Positions 35,170 to 47,659 of a stretch of DNA of 64,000 nucleotides are shown here, piece by piece. The notes below the pieces were generated by a model, which had not been told where the DNA came from, made no database searches, and saw only the letters and a list, made by a program, of their open reading frames with translations. The position numbers were made by a program, and so were the translations under genes. Source of the stretch: Acanthosepion lycidas (lineage: Eukaryota; Mollusca; Cephalopoda; Sepiida; Sepiidae); NCBI GenBank assembly GCA_963932145.1, contig OZ010600.1:50837157-50901156 (forward strand). The letters run 5' to 3'. Position 1 is the first letter of the stretch. Every line of letters starts with the position of its first letter.

Positions 35170-37074
35170 GTGTGTGTGTCACAAATTGTACCACACAAAA
35201 ATTAAAACACGAAAAAGGCAAGCAGTACCTGAAATGGGACAAATACAAAGAAGGCCTTACTTATAACATTCGTAAGACAGATATGGTACAGTGAAGTGAA
35301 AGCTTGTACCAAACAAACCATACTTTTCAGAAGCATCAAATCCAGGGAACTAGTGCACACAGTGTGCCACCATTTCTCCAAACGACCCTGCTAAACTTTT
35401 GAATGGTTATATGTCTTACATTCCTATTTAGCCAATCGGTCTGTGGCCATGACATTTTTCTCTATCATGGTTTAAGAAGCAACTGACTGTACTCACCAGC
35501 GGACTTCTTAAGAAGTGGGATAATCGCCTTCTGCATTCTTTTTACTGGGAAAACATTGACTTACATAATAAAATCTGATGTCATGCATATTAAAGAATAA
35601 AGATGTAGTGTCAAAGAAATATTCCACTTGTTTCTATCTAAATTTTAAATACTTTAAATCATTTTATGTGCTGTTTTATCATCACTAAATACTAGAATTT
35701 TGTCTAAATACCCACTTACACTATTAATAACAACCTAAAACCTGAAGCAGGAATTTACTGAACAGACTGAAAAGAATGTCACAAGAAATACACAGGTGAA
35801 ACATCTAGGAATTTAAATAAAAGGATATATGTACACATAATGGATTTTTTATAAAACAATGCACTTAGCCGTTCATCGCAATAAGTCCAAAAGGTTTAGT
35901 TAATTCTGTCTTGGACACATAGGATGTATAATTCTATTTAAAAAGTCCGAGAGGTTTAATTGCTTTTGTTTTGGGTGCATTGTCAACATGTTTAAATATA
36001 TTTGAAAAAATCTGAAGGGTGTAGAGTAGTTACTGTTGTCATGGATACATAATGGGCCCGTGTACAAATCGCATCAGAGTGTACCACTTCTTATCGGAAG
36101 GACTTACCAATTTTGCCAACATTCGACTAAATGTCTTATCATTTTCAAGTTAAGTGAATTCAGCAGATAATAAATGGATGTTTATATATCTATATATTAT
36201 ATAGGACAACTTAGCTCGGTAAAGGAGAGTAAATATGGGATTAGTTGTTGCAGAATTGTTAGTGTGGTCGCCATAGGTTTTATCTGATAATGCAATGTGC
36301 GTGTGCTTATCAGAGTTCAGTTTAAACTAAAGAGAAATCATTCCGTGGTTGAAGAGAGAAAAAGCGAGAGAGCATTTCATTCCTTTTATACTGCTTTACA
36401 CGACGACGCCTTGCGAGCGTTAGGAGAAGTCTCCTGAGGGACAAGATATAGGATAATCACATAGGCACATCGTCAGACAAAGACGAACACACTTGAAGAA
36501 GAGGAACAACTCAACGACAGTATTAAATTCGAAGGATTAATGTACAAAGGTGTGTATGTACAAATAGGTAAAAGGCTTGCTAATATAATTTATATTTGCA
36601 GATTTAAATGCTAGAAGAATATTCAAGAAACAAGTGGGATTTGCAGCCTCGTGGCTTCTGGACTCCATTAACAGCGGAAAGGATGGCTCCAATAAATGTG
36701 TGATCACTACAGCTGTTACTTTGCAAAAGAGGAAGATTCCGGTTCAAATTTACTGTGTGGCCCCAAGAAGGGGTCCTGATTGGATATTAGTTAGCCAATC
36801 AGAGTTCCGGATTCGTAATAGTTTCAAGCTCAAGGTCGAGTTTTGAATGGTAATGGTTAGCTCCTTTTCTATCACTTTCAAATTCTTATAAAACTTCAAC
36901 TTTTGAACATTCTTCAGGTACAAGCAGTTAATATCCTAATCACAAATCAATGTTTCTTTCTTCTTTATTTGCCCATAAAATTGCCTTTTGTATCAAACAC
37001 TAAAGATTAGGTTCATCTCATTCATTATTTGTAGTCCCGGCTCGCATTGCTTTTTTTTTTGCTTTTTTTTTCTT
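35170..37074. other. Intronic stretch, mixed relics
   Basis: Holds a dispersed block (35.17-35.40), a copy of the block containing AAAACATTGACTTACATAAT at 35549, and a tRNA-like box B (GGTTCAAATTT near 36742). The segment 36360-36560 has higher GC, with TTTTATACTGCTTTACACGA and a possible donor at AAAG|GTGTGTATGTA, but no coding frame. No gene called. Confidence 0.45.
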
Positions 37075-38040
37075 CAGGACAACTTAATTGAGAATGAGTT
37101 CAGCGAGTATACAAAAATAGAAAGGAGCGTAATGCAAGGATTCAACCTATACAGCGAGGCAATTCTGAGAGAATTGAATATCCTACCGGGATTCAGCATT
37201 GGCGGCCACAATCTTACCAACATAAGATACGCAGACGTCACAGTACTGATAGCAGAAACGGAAAAGAAATTACAAAACCTCCTATAAAATGTAGCGAAGG
37301 AGAGCAAGAAGAAGGGACTAACCATAAACTACAAGAAGACAGAATGCATGGTCATCAGTAAGAGGATGATCCCAAAATGCGATTTGCAGGTCGGGGACAC
37401 TAAAATCAAGCATGTGCGGAAGTTTAAGTATCTGGGAAGTGTTTTAATGAAAGACGGTAGGTGCGACGTTGAGATCTGAAGACGGATTGGGATGGCCAAG
37501 GATGCATTCCAAAAGGTGTGCAGAGTACTTCGAGACAGGAGGATTTCTTTGGTGACAAACAAAAGAGTACTAATCTGCTACGTGACATCTGTCCTTCTAT
37601 ACGGCAGCGAATGTTGGATGGTATCCTCAAAGATGAAGAAGAGACAGTGGAGATGTGATTCTATAGAAGTATGCTAAGGATATCATAGAGCGAGCATGTG
37701 AGCAACGAGGAAGTCTTGGAAAAGAACAAGAAGGAAGCTTATAGTTAACATAAGGAAGAGGAAGATGAAATTTCTGGGACACGTTATGAGAAAGGAGGGC
37801 TTGGAGAATCTGATACTCACAGGTCGGATAGAGGGAAAGAGAGACAAAGGAAAGCAACGTATGACATACCTCGTGGGCTTAAGCAAGTGGATGGCAGAAC
37901 GTGGTCTGGGGTAATTGGCAGAGACACGAAACTTATTGATAACCAGAAGGGATAAGGAAAAGTGGAGAGCCATGACCGTCTTCGTTGTGAAAGGACACAG
38001 CACATAAAAAGAAAGGGTAAAGGAATCACAGTAATGTAAG
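37075..38040 (+). mobile_element. LINE family B, C-terminal half of reverse transcriptase (pseudogenised)
   Basis: In one frame from about 37077 the peptide shows the RT palm motif C region NIRYADVTVLIAETEKKLQ, where the expected YADD reads YADV. It continues KKGLTINYKKTECMVISKR, HVRKFKYLGSVL, MAKDAFQKVCRVLRDRRISL and CYVTSVLLYGSECWM. In-frame stops occur after QNLL and after DVEI, and the frame shifts near 37650. The 3' end continues in other frames to about 38040. The same family occurs at 49.08-49.69, 58.28-58.72 and 60.69-61.14 kb. Clade uncertain. Confidence 0.9.
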
Positions 38041-38081
38041 TCGTGATTTCTCGCAGAATGACGACACGGTCAATTTGGTTT

Positions 38082-38480
38082 GGTTTATTTTGCTTTAAGC
38101 CAAATCAACCTCAGTGGGTTATTTAATGATTTTTAGGATAGGTTCGTATGAATAGAATATGTATTCTTTGTAAGAAATCAGTTTGTAGATTAAGTATCAT
38201 TGACGTATTTTTTAAAAAAATGTATTACTGGTATTTTTACTATAAAAATCTATTTTTATACTTTTATAGTGTTTTGATCCTAATTTGAGGGGTTAACTGT
38301 TTGCCCATAGTTGAGACACTGACATGTGCTATCACCCCGGGTCAGGGTGGACCTAGAAACAAGAGCAATTAAAAGATATTTCGGTGCTTCTCAAAACCTC
38401 CCGATCAGAAGCCTTGTTGCCAAATGTAGTTTATCGTCATACCAAGGACGAGGATACAATCGAGTCCCAACGTATTGTAG
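38082..38480 (+). repeat. Dispersed repeat family C
   Basis: GGTTTGGTTTATTTTGCTTT, AATCAACCTCAGTGGGTTAT, GAGGGGTTAACTGTTTGCCC, CACCCCGGGTCAGGGTGGAC and CTCAAAACCTCCCGATCAGA match the copy at 40.53-40.94 kb in order. Noncoding, about 400 bp. Confidence 0.85.
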
Positions 38481-40525
38481 AAAATAACCTTGAAATTTCC
38501 AACTGTATTTAATAACAGACACATTGAAAAAGGTAACTTCTACAATAATATCACTATGAAATTCTGAATTTTTTAAAGTTAAGCTCGTAAAGGTGCTACT
38601 TGAGATCTTTCGGAAGAAGTCTGTCTCTAGTTTTGACAAAAACTAGAGCACGGCTTCTTGTGATAAACTCAAGATGTGTTTCAGTGATGTTATGTTTTCT
38701 TATTAATCTATTTGCAAATGAAGGAAGAATTTATTATTTAGTTGATGGCTAAGCTGAAGCTGTTCAAAGAGGGCAAAGCCTAATAAAGAATCTGCGACAC
38801 TGACGATCACGAAAGTCCATTAGGAACGCTAAAAGGATATAGTGAGAGGAGGAGGAGAAGATAGTACGTCTAATCTCTTATATCGAGTTTTATGAATGGC
38901 GCAAATGAAAAAAAAAAAAAAAAAAAAAGACACAAGACTCCAATGTGAAACTTGAATTAAATTTTCATCTATTATATGACAAAGAATAAAAAATAAAAAT
39001 GATATTACATGTGCGAAAAAGGAAATAAGATGAAGAGAAGTAAAGAAAATACAAGGAGACCAACTAAGTTAAACAACTGAAGTAAATAAAAAAGGTTTTA
39101 TTATAATTTTAGTAATTTGGTCAGTGGCTAAAAGGAAAAACATAATGGCTTGCCGATAAAAAAAAAGTTAGAAATACCTCAAAATGACTTCAGTCGAGAG
39201 TTGCTGGGTTTTTTGTCACATGTTATAGTTTACATGTCCCGTGAAACAGTCAGCTCTGAAACAGATTTGTACAAAAATTGACTTCACCAGCCAGCTCGTT
39301 CAATTTTGGCCCCAGCCAACGAATACCTGGATGAAAGATTTGTAAGGTCGTCCGACCATATCAAAGAATTCTTTGAAGTCTTTTGTCTAAATGACCCAGA
39401 ACTCGGAGTAGTTTCATTCATAAAAATAGATTCTCTTAACAAATACGGAATACAAAATTTACGAAACAAGCTTTCACAAAATTTTTCCTTTGTGTGCCTA
39501 ACACTTAGGCCAGATAACAATTTTAAATACAATTATGTTGGGCTCATAGAAACAATTATTATTATCAACAAAATATTCATTTACTTCGATTCATTCGACT
39601 GTCGAAAAAAGTTCAGAAGGATGACGAATCACGGGCGTAGCGAGGTTTCTGGTTTCTTTTGTTATTTGACAATAGTTCACTTTTACAGACTGAGATTTTT
39701 AAAAATGAGATGAATGTTGTGTTTTCATAATAAGTTCAAAATCAAGGTTAATACCTCTAATTTGCGACAAACTTTCACAAATAACTATAGAAATATAATC
39801 GTATATCTCTCTAAATTCGTTCTGTTTATTCCCTTTTTCTTTTTCTTCTTGTAAAGTCAGCTACCAGAACCAGCCAACGTTTTCCTTGTTAACGGCCAAA
39901 CATTTCTGTGTTAGACAAGCCAGACTTCTTCAATAGGTGTAAATCGGTTCCAGGTTGAATTAAGAATTGAATACATAATTGAGTGCATAACTTTCCCCAT
40001 TGGTCACAAAATGTATCTCTTTAAACCATGCCTATTCGCAAAATTTATTTTTGCAAGTCTTTCAGATTTAAGCCTCTTTTTTTTTTTTTTTACATATTTT
40101 TGAAAAACAAATTTTATATATGTATCTTATTTATAAAACGTCAAGCTTTATTTTAGCGGGTCTTTATCAGATTTTATACAGGCAATATTTATAAACCCTC
40201 TGGAATTATTTTTATATTTTCCTTTGATTTAATTTTTACATAATTTTACATTTTTTATTGTATAAATGCGACTGATATAAGAGTTGGACCACAAACAATT
40301 CCGTTCACTAGAGAAATTGGCAATGTAGAAATAATAGCACCAGTGTCAAAGACAAAGACATTCAAAAGTGACGATTCTTTTTGGTGCCAATGCAGCCCCT
40401 CCAAGGGCTAGAGCACGGGAACTGGTTAATATTTGAAGATTAGTTTACTTCTTGGACCATCTACACCAAGATTTACGCGTTCTTGTCTTGTCAGTATAAG
40501 AAAATATGAGCTCCGAATATTTTAG
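38481..40525. other. Intronic stretch without recognised genes
   Basis: Includes a poly-A tract at 38909-38928. An open frame of 135 codons at 39306-39713 (+) starts MAPANEYLDERFVRSSDHIK. It overlaps an antisense frame and matches no family I know, so I do not call it a gene, though this block is somewhat more coding-like than its surroundings. Confidence 0.45.
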
Positions 40526-40936
40526 GCTTGGTTTGGTTTGGTTTGTTGTTTTACAGTATATCAACCTCAATGGGTTATTTAATGCCGACAAGATTTTTAT
40601 TGCTGGTAATATATTTTTTTTCAAAAATGTATTGTTGGTAATAATTTTTCTTCAAAAATTTATTGCTGGTGATAATTTTTACAAAGTATTTCTGGTATTA
40701 AAGCCTATTTTTACATTTTCATTGTGTTTTGACTCCAGTTTAGGGGTTAACTATTTACCCATAGTTGGCACCCTAACAGGTACTACCACCCCGGCTCAGG
40801 GTGGACCTGTGAACACCAGCAATTAAGAAGTCGTTCCACGCTTCTCAAAACCTCCTGATCAGAGGCCTTGCTGTTGGACGTAGTTTATTGTCTTATCCAG
40901 GACGCGGACGTAGTTTATCGTCATACGCAGGACGTG
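40526..40936 (+). repeat. Dispersed repeat family C
   Basis: Third copy, same order of blocks as 38.08-38.48 kb, with a short internal ATTGCTGGTAATA repetition and a duplicated GGACG(T/C)...TAGTTTAT(T/C)GTC at the 3' end. Confidence 0.85.
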
Positions 40937-42800
40937 AATATTTTAGGGTTTTTTTTCTTTATAATATAGTCTTCGTTCTTTCTGTTGTGGATGCTGTGTG
41001 TTTTGACCATATTTTTCTGAGATTATGGTATAATAAATAAATAAAGTGATAAAAAAAAAACAATAAAAAGAAAGGGAGATAATGTAAAATTTTGCAGGAA
41101 TTATGTTTAATGTCTCCGCCATCAGCTAAAACTGCCATGGAGCAAAGACGTCGATGGCTAATACAAATTAATCACTACATATCTAAAATATCTCACGTTA
41201 GTTCTAGATTCGAGCCATCTTTATGAATACTTAATCTTTCTTGAACGGACATCGCTAAGTAAAGTTAGTCATACTGGACTCTCTTAAGCTCACCATGTTC
41301 GAACGAAAAGAAGCCCGGCATATATAACCAGGGCCGGTGCAAGGTTTCGTTCATCCCCCCCATCCTAATCTATGATACGCCACCACCCTACATACACACT
41401 GTACTACATTTCAATTTTCATAAGCTAGTATTCATAAAAAATACAAATTTTATTGTAACCTATTTATGTACAATAGTATTGGGCTCGTCCATTAGCCCAA
41501 TCTTACTTTCTTCGAGTAATGCACTATTCCAACTTTCATTCGTAAATCTAGCCCTCTGATTGGTTCATTTCTACCAATCAGGTCGCCCGCACGTGCACTT
41601 CGAAGTTTGGGCGCAAAATCGCTCTGGATCCACTCACGCGATTATGACCTCTTAAAAAGCAGAGGCAGACGGAGACCTGGGCAGATCAGCAGCAGACCAT
41701 TTTTCGACCGCTTACTCAAGCTTAAAAATGTGACGACTACTAATTACCGTCTCGCTAATCGAGACGACAAATCTTTCCCGTTCAATATCTTCTACGAACT
41801 TCTTCGTCATTCAAGAATCTCAAACTATACATTCTCTTTGACCAGCTACGACAAATCAGTCAGTCGAACGAGCACAGAGATATGCTAATATAAGCCACGT
41901 CGCTTGCAACTGCAATCTTCCCGCGCAAACTAAATCACAACTGACTCACTCGCAAGCCCAAATCGAAGAAAACTCTGTGAACACCGAAACTTCTATCCGA
42001 ACAACTTTACTTACCTAAAGTGAATTAACACTCACTACTATTCTAAGTAAATAACATCATCGAACGAACTCAACATTTGCAGTCAAAGGTAGACTACTTC
42101 GTAATGACTCAGTTCTAAAAACATAATACCGACATTCTAATTACAATTTCCTAAAAAGACTAGCACCGATACACAAGACATAAAAAATGACATACAAAAA
42201 CTACAAATATCACGAGTACACCAACACATTAACATCTTCAAAATATCCTGTACATATTATCTTATTTGTATATAAATGCATTTATTGGCTTTTTGAATTG
42301 CATGTATGTTTTATCTTGTTTATATTGAAATTGTTTATTTGTTTGTGGATGCAGAAAAGTTCACGCAACCTAACATAAAAATTCCTTCTGATTTAACTCA
42401 ATGCTACAGCAAATTCCTTAGTTTATTCTGCATATCCTCAACAATGGATTATATTCAATATAGATGACTAGAAAAATTGAAAATATATACAATGTATCTA
42501 AATACAAATTAGGGACATACCATAATAAACATGTCATCTTAAATAAATCAACAATGTTTTGCGGCAATTTTTAACATTAACTTGAGATTCTTCTTGTTAA
42601 CGAAGAATGACGTCAAAATCCGTGAAAAATTTTCATCCTTTAATACTAATAGTCAGTTGTATTTAGTTTAATTTGTAGCAAATATAAATGTAGTTAGAAA
42701 AAAAAATTGATATTATGCTAGTGAGAGTCACAAAGCACTGCCCTGGGCCCCCAAATCAGACTTCCTCCCCCGGTCATGTTTCTCTTCATAAGTGCCTATA
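40937..42800. other. Mixed stretch, possible LTR-like or hAT-like relics
   Basis: CAGGGCCGGTGCAAGG at 41331 looks like a hAT-type terminus but has no partner I could find. The region 41480-42060 has higher GC than its surroundings, a CCAAT-like inverted pair (CTGATTGGTTCA...ACCAATCAGG) and an open frame of 93 codons (41607-41888) without homology. It could be an LTR or gag leader. Not resolved. Confidence 0.35.
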
Positions 42801-42849
42801 CCAAACTTGTTACATTCTATCACCGCTGATCGGACCCCGAACTACGGCC

Positions 42850-43001
42850 TGTCACAATGAACGTATGTCCCCTCGAGGAGGAACCGTGCCTTGAGATAAT
42901 ATTGGGCCTCAAGCTCACACCTGACCTCAAGGGGAACTTGTATATACGATCCATCGTTAAAGATGCAGGTAAAATGATCGGCTCCCTGTACTGATCCAGT
43001 A
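42850..43001 (+). mobile_element. LINE family F reverse transcriptase, left part (split by Tc1)
   Basis: The plus-strand frame reads CLEIILGLKLTPDLKGNLYI, then RSIVKDAGKMIGSLY and a stop, typical of the segment after the RT palm in Jockey/CR1-group LINEs. The frame stops abruptly at 43001 where a Tc1 element starts, and resumes at 44263. Confidence 0.88.
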
Positions 43002-44262
43002 CAATGGGCTATGATAAGTTTTATGACATCCTTGATTATAGCAATTTTGGCTTGTGTAATAACGTCTCTTCTTTTTTTTTTTTTTTTTTTTTTTTTAGAC
43101 AATAACGTCTTAGTATCAATCTATTTTTTTTCATCTATAAACGATACTTGTCTTATATTTTGCAATGAAAGTTCACGGAAGTATGGAAATTGGTGAATTT
43201 CAACGAGGGTAAGTAATAGGATGACATGAGTTTGGCAAGTCAAATAGAGAAATTGCTAGATTTTTCCAGGTTAATCACCAAACGGTTAATAATATTCTCA
43301 TGAAATTTAATGGAGAAGGACATTGTTGTGTGGAACAATGTTCAGGAAGACCAAGCATCGTATCTGAGCTAACGAAAAGGTCGCTGAAGAGAGAAGTCAC
43401 CAGAGCGTCAAAGATATCGCCAACAGCATGGAAATGTCGCCATATGCAGTGAGAAAGACTCTGAAAGAGCTAGGCTATCAAAGAAGAGTTGCAAGAAAGA
43501 AGCTCTTGATTTCAGAGGTTAACAGGAACAGGGGTATGGATTGGGCGAGAGAATTAAGATTATGAATTTTGGCAGTCTGTAATTTGGTCAGATTAAAGTA
43601 AATTCTGCCAATATTTGAATTCGAGACAGGTTTATGTTTGGAGAAATCAGAATGAGACTTGGAACACTGAATGTCTGCAGGCGACCGTGAAACATGGAAG
43701 GATTGAAGTAATGGTGTGAGGCGCGCTCTGGTTTGGAGAGAAATCTAAGGTGATTCTTGCTGATGAGCGGTTGAATGGTCCAAAATACTGTCAAATATTA
43801 AAGAAAAGACTACTCTCACTATTTGAAACCAAACAGATTTACAAGAATGTCTACCTTTTTTTAAGAAGATGGAGTGCCATGTCATACGAGCAAAAGTCTG
43901 GACTGAATCGTAAGAAATAAAGTCACTGCCATGGGTAGCCCAGAGTCCAGACCTGAATCCAATAGAGCATGTTTGGGAGCACCTTCACCGAAAACTTCGA
44001 GAGCGTGCAAACAAAATCACGTCAGTGTCAACTCTCAAAGAAATATTGCTAAAGGAGTTTGCAAAATATGGATCAGATGAGTGTTGATAACTTGATCAAA
44101 TCCATGAAAAATCGAATACAAGCACTGAAACAAGCAAATGGAGGCCCTACTCTATACTGGTTCCAAATACTCTTTATTTAAGTTGAGTTGGCATTAAGTA
44201 ATTAAATTTTGAAATTGGATGTAGTTTATTTCTCCTGGCTAAAAACTTTTCTTAGGCCACTC
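43002..44262 (+). mobile_element. Full-length but dead Tc1-like transposon, inserted in a LINE
   Basis: 1261 bp between TA duplications. The left terminus CAATGGGCTATGATAAGTTT and the right terminus, read inward on the other strand (AGTGGCCTAAGAAAAGTTTT from 44260), are recognisable inverted repeats. Transposase remnants in order: HQSVKDIANSMEMSPYAVRK and LKELGYQRRVARKK (paired helix-turn-helix, about 43395-43495), then WVAQSPDLNPIEHVWEHLHR (second catalytic Asp and final Glu context, DD34E, about 43935-43995) and ITSVSTLKEILLKEF. Many stops and frameshifts. Confidence 0.92.
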
Positions 44263-44690
44263 TATCCTCTACCTTTGTAAGAGCCAGATCAAGCCGAAAA
44301 TGAAGTACTCTTGTCATATTTGGGCGGGAACTGCTCAGTCCTCACTTTCCAGTCTTGATAGAGTTCAAAAGCGTCTCAGATTCCTTGTGTGAAATTATTT
44401 ATTTCCCACCTTCCAACTTACCTCTCACAGACGGGATAAATCCTTCACTGCTCTATCGCTACTATCATTGAACTACATTTTTGGGGTTCCGTCAGTTCTA
44501 AACTTCACGGCTAGGAACCACCATGCCACTTACAAGAAGTAAGTTCCACTCGAATAGCTTACTCGCGCGAACCTCTGATCTGTGGAACAGACTCTCCGGA
44601 GGATGTTTCCCCGATTACTATAAACTTAACATGCTCAAGTCTAGAGTTAACCATTATCTTCTCCTCCTGTGAGTGAAAATTGGGTAGACG
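44263..44690 (+). mobile_element. LINE family F reverse transcriptase, right part
   Basis: Resumes in the frame left at 43001: ILYLCKSQIKPKMKYSCHIW, AGTAQSSLSSLDRVQKRLRF. Further down, TRSKFHSNSLLARTSDLWNR, LSGGCFPDYYKLNMLKSRVN and HYLLLL* form the conserved C-terminus. Internal stops and shifts. Distinct from families A and B. Confidence 0.9.
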
Positions 44691-44744
44691 GAACTGTTCG
44701 GATGATTGCGACCGAAGTTTTGAACATAATGGCTTTGTTCAAAC

Positions 44745-44940
44745 TGTTAATCAATCCAGATGATATGCTCTATTTAAGTTCTCCTTTGAATAGTTGCAGT
44801 ATAAACCATAATTGGCTTTGTGGGTGTTGAACAAAAGATAAATGCAACAGGGATTAGCTAACTGCCCTAGAAGGGGTGAGTGTTTGGAAATGAGTCCTGA
44901 AGAGTGCCACCTAGCAGGAGGTTAACCCCCGCATGATATA
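44745..44940 (+). repeat. SINE family B, 3' half
   Basis: AATAGTTGCAGTATAAACCA, TTGGCTTTGTGGGTGTTGAA and GCAACAGGGATTAGCTAACT match 6.05-6.15 kb. Head absent. Confidence 0.65.
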
Positions 44941-46840
44941 CTATGAATTGATTTTCTTTTACATAAACTGAAATAAGCTGGATTTAGTTGAAGAAAGGCC
45001 CAAGGCTATTCCACTTGTGAGTCCCCCCGCCATCCAAATACCCCATTCTCTCGAGTAGAGAAAAATGGAAGAGTGTTAATTTAAACACTTTAAGTAAAGC
45101 CGATGATGATGACGGGTGTTTAAAATTGCTGAAGTGTTGTTTAGAGTCTACAACGCATTATCACGGCATGTGTAAGGAAGGCCTATGACAGTATCAAAAT
45201 ATCATGCACCTTGGCTGGAGACCCTCTAGATTTTGAGGCCCTAGGCTTCATACTGCTAAACATATACGTAAATCCGGCACTGACTTGAGGCTTTGACTTT
45301 TCATAAAGGTGGAAGAATAAATTATTTTGATTCATTATCTTTTTGGGAATCTAACAGTCAATAAAGAACCATTGCAGCAAATTTAGTAAGTAAGGCTTCA
45401 ATAACAGAAAAACGTTTTATTGTTCGCGTGAAAATATTACTTCAGTACAGAAAGCCATTCATTCTCTGTTGTATTCATAAATTGTAGTGCTTTAATTGTA
45501 GCCAGTTGTGCTGGAGCATCAGCTGATAGATATTGTGTAATTATCTTATTTGTCTGCCAAATAACTTCTACTAACAACTGCTAAATGGCGTTGCCAAAAG
45601 TAATATATAAGAAAAGACCACCAATTCTCATTTGCTTTTTTTCTTTCAACCACAGGATATCTTAGAACGTGTCTCATTTCTCATCTAGGAGGAGGAGAAA
45701 GATTCAACTATCGTCCGGTTCACACTACTCCTCGGTATTTTGAACAGCATTGAACATGTGGATGTTAACAAGGTTGTGGGTTTTGTGTGTATTTTTAGGT
45801 GAAGATGCGTGTTCAATATATAAGCAAAGAAGATAGAAGCATACAAAAAACTTGTTTTTCTTCTACGGACGTTTATTTCTTTTATGTTGATTATATTGAA
45901 ACAAAGTTAAACGTCTCTTGAATATGTCTATTTTCCTTTTTGATTCAGAAATGATTTATGGGAAGTAAGGATAAGAACGGGTAAAGATGGTCGAGCTCAA
46001 GTCTGCCTAGCGCTGAGTTGGGATGATCAAATCGCTACTTTATGAGTAGGGCTGCTGAAACATGTCCGAATGATATCGTTAGAAAGTGGAAAGAGAAAGA
46101 TTCAGTCCTTTCCGGAAGTGGGGTCATAAAATCACACATGTGACCAGAAACTCTTTCTGATTTCTTTATAACTTGAATCATGGGAGAATTCATTATTTTT
46201 TTTATTCCTTATTATTACTTTCTTTATTGGTTTTATTTTATTTTCCCAACAAACACAACGCAGAAGGTACACAGTATAAATGCCTCGGTCTTTGTAATTT
46301 TTCTATTTAGTTTGCTAAGGCAATAAAAAAATGTTCATTTTGCGTGATTGTTTGTGCGTTCATTTGTAATTTCTAATGAATTAATGGATTTTATTTATAA
46401 TCCGACATTGTTTCAAAACATTAGATTCAGTAGATACACATGTCTGCGTAGACATCCCTCTTTTTCGTTTAAACGGTGTAAATTTACATCAACCGGCCTA
46501 TGTATTCGTGAGTCCTAATAAAGAAGATGTACCTTCCACTAGTGTCCTCCTACATCCTGTGATGGTTTCCTAAAAAAAAAAACAAAAAAAAAACGCAGTC
46601 TTGAACACAGTCAGAAAGCATATTCCCGTTATTAATATTCTTACCTATGCAGGCATACTTACTATCTTATCTTAATAACAAAAGTGATAAGAAACATAAT
46701 TTAAAATAAACTAAATTAAACTGGCTAGTTTACATTCCCAAACGCATCTAAAAAAAAAGAAAAAATTATTTGAAAATTTCAAATTTTAGCGTCTCCTCCC
46801 CTTCGTGCGCATGTGTAGTTACATCAACGGAAACATCATT
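44941..46840. other. Mixed intronic stretch
   Basis: ATCCGGCACTGA at 45274 resembles a hAT terminus read outward; partner not found. No gene seen. Confidence 0.4.
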
Positions 46841-46844
46841 TAGT

Positions 46845-46869
46845 CCGGTGAAGTCCTGAAGGACGAAAC
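46845..46869 (+). repeat. Hammerhead-like motif copy with a strong stem
   Basis: CCGGTGA, then AGTCC-TGAA-GGAC, then GAAAC. The central GTCC/GGAC stem with a TGAA loop is perfect. The first core box differs from CTGATGA at two positions and has one extra A. Confidence 0.5.
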
Positions 46870-47229
46870 GCGTCACACAAAATCTTTTCCACTTTGTCAT
46901 TAATTTTCCTATTTTATCATTAAAAATACACTTTAATAATTCGTAGTCCTACAACAATATTCATCACCCAGTTTTAATTAAATATAAAAAAATTTATGAA
47001 GAAAATTTCGATATTTAAATGAAGTTGATATACATTTTACATGTGATTTTGTTCTTCATCAAATGTGGAAATGCGATGATTCCCTTTCCTACAACCTCAG
47101 TAAAATGTTGATGCACTGTGTTGTAGTGACGAGGCCGAATCTAACAAGCAATGTGGTGCTTCAACACTAGCAGATTGATATCTGCTTATATTTCTGAGAT
47201 GAAGTATTATGTACACTATTTACATTATT
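46870..47229. other. Unannotated intronic stretch
   Basis: AT-rich, no recognised feature. Confidence 0.45.
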
Positions 47230-47485
47230 CGGACTATTGTCCTCATCTTTGACGCTCCGACCTTCTTCAGCGGGTTGGAATGTCGAACTGAACACTTTAT
47301 TTCGCTCACTGGAGAGACTGTTTTAGTTCCACGTGTCATGTTTTAATGGATGTCAGTTATCTCCTGTTAATTCCCCTTTCCAAGTTCTCCACTGCCTTAA
47401 TCGTGTATTGAACTCGTACTCTTCGGGTCCTGTCACCGGATCTAACTAACGCCTTTATCCACTGTGCCATGAGAACATCTGTGTA
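47230..47485 (-). repeat. Dispersed repeat with CTGAAGAAGG motif
   Basis: Related to 6.43-6.75 kb: CTCATCTTTG, CCTTCTTCAGCGGGTTGGAA, GGAGAGACTGTTTTAGTTCC, ATTGAACTCGTACTC in the same order. The GAAAC half of the motif is lost. Confidence 0.55.
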
Positions 47486-47659
47486 TGAATTTCTGTATGT
47501 CTCTCATTGGTCAGTATATACGAAAAAATAATTTTCCATAAACTAGAAATGGATCTGTAGTAACATTAAGAACAGAAACAGGAAGTTGCCTATTCCATAG
47601 CTTAAAACATAATGACATATTTCGGGCTTTGCGCAATAGATTCCGTGCATAACTTCCGG

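Noticed and set aside
36360-36560. Noncoding first exon with TATA-like sequence and donor
   Set aside because: Only weak promoter and donor resemblance and no acceptor partner; mentioned as part of an unassigned stretch only.
39306-39713. 135-codon open frame on the plus strand
   Set aside because: No recognisable domain, an overlapping antisense frame of similar quality, no splice or promoter context. Left as unassigned sequence.
41607-41888. 93-codon open frame in a GC-richer block
   Set aside because: No homology I can see; the block looks more like an LTR or leader relic than a gene.
42842-43102. 86-codon minus-strand frame starting with a Lys run
   Set aside because: It is antisense to the LINE F reverse transcriptase and the Tc1 terminus; the Lys run is a poly-T tract read in reverse.
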